Assembly: GCA_013036995.1 (NCBI GenBank)
Contig: JAAOXG010000022.1
Span: 1-37,849, forward strand
DNA length: 37,849 nt
Direction of reading: 5' to 3'
Source of the DNA: Lacrimispora defluvii
GTDB lineage: Bacteria > Bacillota > Clostridia > Lachnospirales > Lachnospiraceae
How positions within the stretch are numbered: the stretch's first letter is position 1; each line of letters opens with the position of its first letter. The notes beneath the pieces were generated by a model, which saw only the letters and a list, made by a program, of their open reading frames with translations, ran no database searches and was not told where the DNA came from. Position numbers and translations under genes: made by a program. Positions 32,728 through 37,849 of this stretch are shown here, piece after piece.

Positions 32728-33695
32728 CAAAACAGGAAAAAATTTTGTGGGTTATTTTGCCGGTAGTGCTTGTGATCCTGTTTCTTTTGTCCTCCACGGA
32801 TTTGATCATTAAGGAAAAAAAGACGGTTATTTATCCGATTTCCATTATTATCAGCGATACCTCAGATGATTATTTTGCTAATTTCAGAAAAGGCGCAGAT
32901 AAGGCGGCGGACGAATATAATGTTGACGTCAGTTTCATTACCCTTTATGAAAAGGGAGATCAGGATCAGCAGCTGGAGCTGGTAAAACGTGAAATTAATG
33001 ACGGAGCGTTAGCGGTTGTATTAGTTCCGGTAAAGCCGGAAGAATGTGCAAAAAAAATGGATGACATGGTTTTAAACTGTCCAGCAGTCATTGTTGGTAA
33101 CTTAATACCCAATGAGAAGGTGAAAAGCGGGATTGCTCCGGATTTTGAAGAGGAAGGACGTAAGCTGGGACAGGCAATTGCAAGGGAGAATTCTCCTGGT
33201 AAACCAGTATGGATCTTTATGGAAGGGTTAGACTATGGATACAACCGGGATATTTATGCAGGTGCTGAAAGTGAACTGAAAAATGCCGGTTTTACTGTGA
33301 AAATTTATAAAAAGACCATGGAAGAAACCTTTCGCAAAGCCATAGAAGGGCTGGTCTATCCAGGGAGTGAAAAAGTGATTATAGCAGCGATAGACACGAA
33401 AAGTCTGGATGAAACGGCAGAAATTATTGCAGGAAGTCCGGTTTATGGCAGCTATGTGGATGGCCTTTACGGGGTAGGAAGTACCACCAGGCTTTTGACT
33501 GATCTGGACAACGGGGTGATAAAAGGACTGGTGGTAAGTGATCAGTTTGATGCGGGGTACAGGAGCATTGAAAAAGCAGTTGAGTCGGTCCACAGAGGAT
33601 TTCAAAAGGAGCAGATTGTACTGGATTCTTATTATATCCGAAGAGAAGATTTAAGAGAGAGCAAATTCGAAAAAATCTTATATCCGATTGACTAA
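32724..33695 (+). CDS. Membrane-tethered sugar-binding protein (probable sensor partner)
   Basis: A 323-residue periplasmic-binding-protein type 1 fold. One hydrophobic segment (about residues 8-24) at the N-terminus lacks a lipobox Cys, so it is likely an uncleaved anchor. The body reads IIISDTSDDYFANFRKGADKAADEYNVDV, with ALAVVLVPVKP and later VVSDQFDAGYRSIEKAV, as in ribose/galactose binding proteins. It lacks the calcium-loop motif DxNxDG of MglB. The 4-bp overlap with the YesM gene suggests that it presents ligand to the kinase rather than feeding a transporter. The ligand is unknown. Confidence 0.8.
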   Translation: MTKQEKILWVILPVVLVILFLLSSTDLIIKEKKTVIYPISIIISDTSDDYFANFRKGADKAADEYNVDVSFITLYEKGDQDQQLELVKREINDGALAVVLVPVKPEECAKKMDDMVLNCPAVIVGNLIPNEKVKSGIAPDFEEEGRKLGQAIARENSPGKPVWIFMEGLDYGYNRDIYAGAESELKNAGFTVKIYKKTMEETFRKAIEGLVYPGSEKVIIAAIDTKSLDETAEIIAGSPVYGSYVDGLYGVGSTTRLLTDLDNGVIKGLVVSDQFDAGYRSIEKAVESVHRGFQKEQIVLDSYYIRREDLRESKFEKILYPID

Positions 33696-33709
33696 ATGGG
33701 GGAATGGAA

Positions 33710-34732
33710 ATGAAAAAAAAATATGGAGTGCTGGCAGCGGTTATTCTTTTGTTTGTTGTTGTTCTGGGCTTTTTTTATCAGAACTATAAATCCGGGAAAA
33801 AAGAAGGGAACAAAGCAGTTCGCATTGGGGTGACTTTATACCGGGGAGATGATTCATTTATTAATACCATAAGGGGAAAATTAGAAGATCAGGCCAAGGA
33901 ATATGAAAAGAATACCGGGATTAAGGTTGTTATGGAAATCGTGGATGCAAAGGGAAACCAGAATACCCAGAACAGCCAGGTAGACCGTTTTATTTCTCTG
34001 GGATATGATGCAATCTGCGTCAATATGGTTGACCGGTCGGCTGCATCAAATATTATCGGAAAAGCAATGGATGCAGATACGCCGGTAGTATTTTTTAACC
34101 GGGAGCCGGTGGAAGAGGATATGCGGCGCTGGGAAAAGCTTTACTATGTAGGGGAAAATGCGAAAGAGTCCGCTACGCTCCAGGGAAATATGCTGGTTGA
34201 AGCTTACAAGGCTGACCCAACTTCTCTGGATATAAACGGAGATGGTAAGGTGAGCTATGTCCTTTTGGAAGGAGAGAGCAGCCATCAGGATTCTCTCATC
34301 AGAACCGAGTGGTCCATCCAGACGCTAAAGGATGGAGGGGTCCCTCTGGAAAAGATTACGGGTGCCATAGCAAACTGGGACAGAAGCCAGGCGTCTGCCT
34401 GGATGGATCAGTGGCTGACCCAGTATCCGGGTGAAATTGAGGTAGTGATCTGCAATAACGATGATATGGCACTGGGAGCAGCGGATGCCATTGAACGCAA
34501 GGGTAGTTCCAGGCCAATCAAGGTAGTTGGCATTGACGGAACCCCCCAGGGAATTGAAGGCGTCCGGGAAGGAAAACTCTTTGGTACAGTACAATGTGAC
34601 AGCGATGAATATGCCGGAGTGATTTTTAAAATTGCGGCAGCGGAGGCTCTTGGTAAAAATGTACAGGAAATAGTGGATTTAAGCCGGGATAAGTATTATG
34701 AATGCAGACAAAATACCATGACTGCCAAATAG
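33710..34732 (+). CDS. Membrane-tethered MglB-like galactose-binding protein
   Basis: A 340-residue paralogue of MglB. Hydrophobic anchor at about residues 7-24 (GVLAAVILLFVVVLGFFY) with no lipobox Cys. Binding-protein body: IGVTLYRGDDSFI, FFNREP (about 125-130) and, as in E. coli galactose-binding protein, a calcium loop DINGDGKVSY (about residues 174-183). ICNNDDMALGAADAIE and VVGIDGTPQGIE also match MglB. ATG 33710 is preferred, with GGGGG 7 nt upstream; the ATG at 33704 is too close to it. Placed between the sensor genes and mglB, it could be a second sensor or an accessory binding protein. Confidence 0.85.
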   Translation: MKKKYGVLAAVILLFVVVLGFFYQNYKSGKKEGNKAVRIGVTLYRGDDSFINTIRGKLEDQAKEYEKNTGIKVVMEIVDAKGNQNTQNSQVDRFISLGYDAICVNMVDRSAASNIIGKAMDADTPVVFFNREPVEEDMRRWEKLYYVGENAKESATLQGNMLVEAYKADPTSLDINGDGKVSYVLLEGESSHQDSLIRTEWSIQTLKDGGVPLEKITGAIANWDRSQASAWMDQWLTQYPGEIEVVICNNDDMALGAADAIERKGSSRPIKVVGIDGTPQGIEGVREGKLFGTVQCDSDEYAGVIFKIAAAEALGKNVQEIVDLSRDKYYECRQNTMTAK

Positions 34733-34832
34733 GAAAACAGGAAAACTGGCATTTATCAATAAAAAATTATAAAAAAACTGAGTAAATCATGAAAAATCTA
34801 AAAAAATCGATACATATACCAAGAAAATTATA

Positions 34833-34866
34833 TGGAATAGTGCACAAAATAAAGTTATAATGTGCA
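34833..34866 (+). promoter_or_regulatory. Candidate mglB promoter with flanking inverted repeat
   Basis: TATAAT at 34856-34861 with a weak -35 (TGGAAT, 34833-34838) 17 bp upstream. TGCACA (34841-34846) and TGTGCA (34861-34866) form an inverted repeat spanning the spacer and -10. This 194-bp gap (34733-34926) is otherwise A-rich with no other element recognised. Confidence 0.45.
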
Positions 34867-34926
34867 TGTCGATGAGGTAAAAGTACCAATCGAACACAAT
34901 TATATAATGATAAGGGAGGATTTATC

Positions 34927-36054
34927 ATGAGATTACTCAAAAAAGTAGTAGCAGTAGGTCTCGCTTCTGCAATGGTATTTTCCATGGCAGGCTGCGGTTC
35001 CAGCTCAAAGGCCACAACAGCAGCATCTGAGGCAGCCACCACTGCAGCAGAAACAAAGAAGGAAGAAACCAAATCAGCAGAAACTACTGCAGCAGCCGTT
35101 AAGGATGCAGTAGGCGGGGATTTAGCTGATAAAAAAGTTGGTATTTCCATTTACAAATTCGATGATAACTTCATGACACTATATCGTACAGAACTTCAGC
35201 GTTATTTAACTGAAGACCTGGGCTTTAAGAAAGATAATGTAGTAATACAGGATGGTAAGGGCGATCAGGCAGAACAGACCAACCAGATCCAGAACTTCAT
35301 TACCCAGAAATATGACGTACTTATTTTAAATCTTGTTCAGGCTTCTTCCGCTCCGGAAATCACAAATATGTGTAAAGAAGCAGGAATTCCAGTTGTTTAT
35401 ATTAACCGTGAGCCAGATCCGGAAGAAGAGCAGAGATGGAAAGATGAAAAGATCAATGCAACTTATGTAGGATGTGATGCAAGACAGTCCGGAACCTATC
35501 AGGGTGAAGAAATTCTTGAAACTTCCAACAAGGGCGATATCAACGGCGACGGCGTAGTTAACTACATCATGATCCAGGGTGACCCGGAGAACGTAGATGC
35601 TCAGTACAGAACCGAATTCTCTGTAAAAGCACTGACTGACAAGGGCGTAAAAGTAAAAGAGCTCTTAAAGCAGCGTGGTGACTGGGATCAGGCAAAAGCA
35701 CAGCAGATTGCACAGGATGCTCTGACACAGTATGGCGATCAGATCGAAGTTATCTTCTGCAACAACGATGCTATGGCACTTGGTGCACTTCAGGCAATCG
35801 AAGCAGCTGGACGTACTGTAAACAAAGATATCTATTTAGTAGGTGTTGATGCGTTAACAGAAGCTGTTCAGAACGTTATTGATGACAAACAGACCGGTAC
35901 CGTATTTAACGATCATTTCTCTCAGGCTCAGACAGCAAGTGATATGGCTGTTAAGTTCTTAAAGGGTGATTCTGTTGACAACGTTAACATGGTAGACTAT
36001 ATCAAGGTTACCAAGGCAAATGCACAGGATACTCTTGACAAGTTAAAAAAATAA
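34927..36054 (+). CDS. mglB: Galactose/methyl-galactoside ABC transporter substrate-binding lipoprotein MglB
   Basis: A 375-residue exported lipoprotein. Signal peptide with lipobox MAG-C23 (FSMAGCGSS), then an Ala/Thr/Glu-rich linker (about 24-65), then the galactose-binding fold. ISIYKFDDNFMTLYRTEL, YINREPDPEEEQRW and the calcium-binding loop DINGDGVVNY (204-213) agree with E. coli MglB; IFCNNDAMALGALQAIEAAG and LVGVDALTEAV complete the match. Strong AGGGAGGA ribosome site. Codon use appears more biased than in its neighbours, fitting a highly made binding protein. A hairpin after the gene probably lowers read-through into mglA. Confidence 0.94.
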   Translation: MRLLKKVVAVGLASAMVFSMAGCGSSSKATTAASEAATTAAETKKEETKSAETTAAAVKDAVGGDLADKKVGISIYKFDDNFMTLYRTELQRYLTEDLGFKKDNVVIQDGKGDQAEQTNQIQNFITQKYDVLILNLVQASSAPEITNMCKEAGIPVVYINREPDPEEEQRWKDEKINATYVGCDARQSGTYQGEEILETSNKGDINGDGVVNYIMIQGDPENVDAQYRTEFSVKALTDKGVKVKELLKQRGDWDQAKAQQIAQDALTQYGDQIEVIFCNNDAMALGALQAIEAAGRTVNKDIYLVGVDALTEAVQNVIDDKQTGTVFNDHFSQAQTASDMAVKFLKGDSVDNVNMVDYIKVTKANAQDTLDKLKK

Positions 36055-36073
36055 TATCCAGCAGCCGAAATAG

Positions 36074-36106
36074 CGGGTGTGTCGGTAAGGCACACCCGAT
36101 TTTTAA
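36074..36106 (+). terminator. Hairpin after mglB (terminator/attenuator)
   Basis: CGGGTGTG (36074-36081) pairs with CACACCCG (36091-36098), followed by ATTTTTAA. Located inside the mgl operon, it likely acts as a partial terminator or 3' stabiliser of mglB mRNA. Confidence 0.75.
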
Positions 36107-36113
36107 AAGTTGA

Positions 36114-36215
36114 ATGAAGTACCTTAACAGGTATCCCTTTATGTCCGGAAAAACGGACGAATCAATGAAATACCTTAACAGGTATCCCTTTATGTCCGGA
36201 AAAACGGACGAATCA
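36114..36215 (+). repeat. 51-bp tandem duplication between mglB and mglA
   Basis: Two copies, 36114-36164 and 36165-36215, differ at one base (G36119 versus A36170). Each would encode MKYLNRYPFMSGKTDES in the same frame. Each holds two short palindromes: TACCT/AGGTA and GTCCG/CGGAC. The second copy ends just before the mglA ribosome site (AGGAG, 36221-36225). The ORF through the repeats runs into mglA in another frame and has no ribosome site, so an RNA role seems more likely than a peptide. Confidence 0.9.
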
Positions 36216-36232
36216 ATGAAAGGAGAAGCGGG

Positions 36233-37786
36233 ATGGCAGAGAATTACAGACTGGAAATGGTTGGAATCAGCAAATCCTTCCCTGGCGTCAAAGCGCTCGA
36301 TAAAATCAATTTAAAAGTACGTCCCGGTACCGTTCACGCTCTGATGGGAGAGAACGGAGCAGGTAAGTCAACACTGATGAAATGCCTGTTTGGCATATAC
36401 AAGATGGATGAAGGTGAGGTTCTGATTGATGGTGCAAAGGTGAGTATTGCCAATCCGGATGATGCACTTCACAAAGGCCTTGCAATGGTACACCAGGAAC
36501 TTCAGCCGGTACCGGCTCGCTCTATTGCAGAGAATATGTATCTCGGACGGTTTCCAATATATAAAATAGGACCGCTTAAAGTAATCGATCATAAAACCAT
36601 GAATGCAGAAGCAGAAAAGTGGTTAAAAGATGTTAAAATGACGTTCAATCCCAAAGCAAAACTTGGGAGCTTATCAATCGGACAAATGCAGTCAGTAGAA
36701 ATTGCAAAGGCAGTCAGCCAGAATGCAAAACTGGTGATTCTGGATGAACCTACTTCATCACTGACTGATAATGAGGTAGAAGCGCTGTTCCGTATTATCA
36801 GGGACTTAAAGTCCCGCGGAGTTTCTATGATATATATCAGCCATAAAATGGCAGAGATCAGACAGATTGCAGATGACATCACCATCATGCGGGATGGAAC
36901 TTACGTTGGTTCATGGGAAGTGGCAGATATCTCTGACGAAGAGATTGTAAAACAGATGGTAGGAAGAGAACTGGGAAATGTTTACCCTCCAAAGGATGAT
37001 TACCGGACAGATGAAACCGTTTTAAAGGTAAGCCATTTAAGCAGTATTCATGAACGTTCTTTTCAGGATTGCTCCTTTGAACTGAAAAAAGGAGAGATTC
37101 TTGGATTCGGCGGTCTGGTAGGAGCCCAGAGAACCGAATTAATGGAAGCCATATTCGGAATGAGGAATATATCCGGGGGAGAAGTCGAAGTCCTTGGAAA
37201 AAAAGTTGAGATTAAATGCCCAAAGGATGCCATAGGCGATTCAGTGGGAATGATTACAGAAGACCGAAGAGGAAACGGTATCTTTGGATGCTTAAGTATT
37301 TCTGATAATACAGCCATTGCTTCTTACCGCAATTATACAACAGCGGGAGTGATTCAGAAGAAGAAAGTATCATCGGTAGTAAAGGACAGCATTGCAAAGC
37401 TGAGTATAAAAACTCCAAGCGACAGGACTCAGATCCAGTCCCTTTCCGGCGGAAATCAGCAAAAAGTAATTATTGCCAGATGGCTGGCAAGCAATCCTGA
37501 AATTTTAATCATGGATGAGCCGACAAGAGGTATCGATGTAGGCGCAAAGTATGAGATTTATCAGATTATGATTGACCTTGTAAAGCAGGGAAAATCCATC
37601 ATTATGATTTCCTCTGAAATGCCGGAGTTAATCGGTATGTCTAACCGGATTATCGTAATGTGCGGCGGACGAATCACAGGAGAAGTAGAGGATAGTGAGG
37701 CAACCCAGGAGAAAATCATGGCATTTGCCACTAAATTCGATATAAACAAAACGGAAAATAATTCCAAACAGGAGGTTAAGTCATGA
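36233..37786 (+). CDS. mglA: Galactose/methyl-galactoside ABC transporter ATP-binding protein MglA
   Basis: A 517-residue double ATPase. First domain: Walker A GENGAGKST (39-47), signature LSIGQMQ, Walker B LVILDEPTSSL, His switch ISHKMAEI. Second domain: degenerate Walker A (GLVGAQRTEL), signature LSGGNQQK, Walker B ILIMDEPTRGIDVG. The degenerate second P-loop is usual for RbsA/MglA-type sugar ATPases. It energises import of galactose or related sugars bound by MglB. AGGAG lies 7 nt before the ATG. The stop overlaps the mglC start (ATGA at 37783-37786). Confidence 0.95.
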   Translation: MAENYRLEMVGISKSFPGVKALDKINLKVRPGTVHALMGENGAGKSTLMKCLFGIYKMDEGEVLIDGAKVSIANPDDALHKGLAMVHQELQPVPARSIAENMYLGRFPIYKIGPLKVIDHKTMNAEAEKWLKDVKMTFNPKAKLGSLSIGQMQSVEIAKAVSQNAKLVILDEPTSSLTDNEVEALFRIIRDLKSRGVSMIYISHKMAEIRQIADDITIMRDGTYVGSWEVADISDEEIVKQMVGRELGNVYPPKDDYRTDETVLKVSHLSSIHERSFQDCSFELKKGEILGFGGLVGAQRTELMEAIFGMRNISGGEVEVLGKKVEIKCPKDAIGDSVGMITEDRRGNGIFGCLSISDNTAIASYRNYTTAGVIQKKKVSSVVKDSIAKLSIKTPSDRTQIQSLSGGNQQKVIIARWLASNPEILIMDEPTRGIDVGAKYEIYQIMIDLVKQGKSIIMISSEMPELIGMSNRIIVMCGGRITGEVEDSEATQEKIMAFATKFDINKTENNSKQEVKS

Positions 37787-37849
37787 CAGCTAAGAAGATA
37801 AATATGAAGGATTTCCTTATAAATAATGGACTCAAACTTCGCACATAGA
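37783..37849 (+). CDS. mglC: MglC permease, 5' start only, with an in-frame stop at the window end
   Basis: ATG 37783 overlaps the mglA stop and follows AGGAGG, so it is a true start. The first 16 codons (MTAKKINMKDFLINNG) look like the N-terminus of an MglC/RbsC-type permease, expected third in an mgl operon. The frame then reads LKLRT and hits TAG at 37846-37848, before any membrane span. Either the gene is broken here or the last bases of the window are wrong. Function is by position and a short N-terminal match only. Confidence 0.5.

Noticed and set aside
36114-36215. CRISPR-like direct repeats
   Set aside because: Only two directly adjacent copies with no spacer between them; a tandem duplication, not an array.
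36114-36314. 66-codon ORF through the tandem repeat as a protein gene
   Set aside because: No ribosome site, and its second half overlaps the well-supported mglA start in another frame.

Overview
The window looks like chromosome of an anaerobic, spore-forming Firmicute of the Lachnospiraceae type (Lacrimispora / Clostridium cluster XIVa-like). Evidence seen: AT-leaning codon use, strong AGGAGG-type ribosome sites, an alpha/beta small acid-soluble spore protein, a sporulation-type D,D-carboxypeptidase, [FeFe]-hydrogenase maturases (HydG, HydF), the anaerobic (cobalt-early, Cbi) cobalamin route, and a YesMN-type two-component system. Genus assignment is inference.

Layout. (1) 1-1385: two CobW/COG0523-type metallochaperone GTPases in tandem. 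The first is cut by the window edge and has a His/Cys-rich tract. The second is fused to a C-terminal domain like that of YcgQ/TIGR03943 proteins. (2) 1590-2846: a CYP152-type fatty-acid peroxygenase P450 in AT-rich flanks, followed by a convergent membrane-anchored polysaccharide-deacetylase-like protein. (3) 4524-6966: DacF-like carboxypeptidase and a ROK-family kinase. (4) 7044-9612: a consensus promoter overlaid with palindromes, then PspC / PadR / HAAS (DUF1700) / DUF4097 / PspC, an envelope-associated module. (5) 9730-9951: a spore protein gene with a sigma-G-like promoter.

(6) 10023-29314: a large cobalamin locus (cbiD, L, F, G, H, a J-E fusion, T, A, a GNAT gene, cobT, cobU; then cobS, a short cobU-like gene, cbiB, cobD, cbiP, cbiC). 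Most of the corrin-ring steps, the amidations, aminopropanol attachment and lower-ligand assembly are encoded here. Cobalt chelatase, cob(I)alamin adenosyltransferase and cobalt uptake genes are not in the window. The locus is split by a hydrogenase-maturation block (TM1266-type regulator, hydG, hydF; no hydE or hydrogenase gene) and a convergent YcxB-like gene. No cobalamin riboswitch was recognised; the candidate cbiD promoter leaves only about 17 nt of leader.

(7) 29345-37849: a galactose-type sensing and uptake locus. It holds a YesN-like response regulator, a YesM-like kinase, two membrane-tethered sugar-binding proteins that probably serve the sensor, then mglB (lipoprotein), mglA (ATPase) and the first codons of mglC. 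Between mglB and mglA lie a terminator-like hairpin and a 51-bp in-frame tandem duplication. The mglC reading frame meets a TAG stop in the last four bases of the window, which may be a real lesion or an assembly-end error.

No tRNA, rRNA, CRISPR array, insertion sequence or phage gene was recognised. The observations most worth following are the CobW-YcgQ-domain fusion, the two complementary CobU-like proteins, the tethered sugar-binding sensors and the mglB-mglA tandem repeat.
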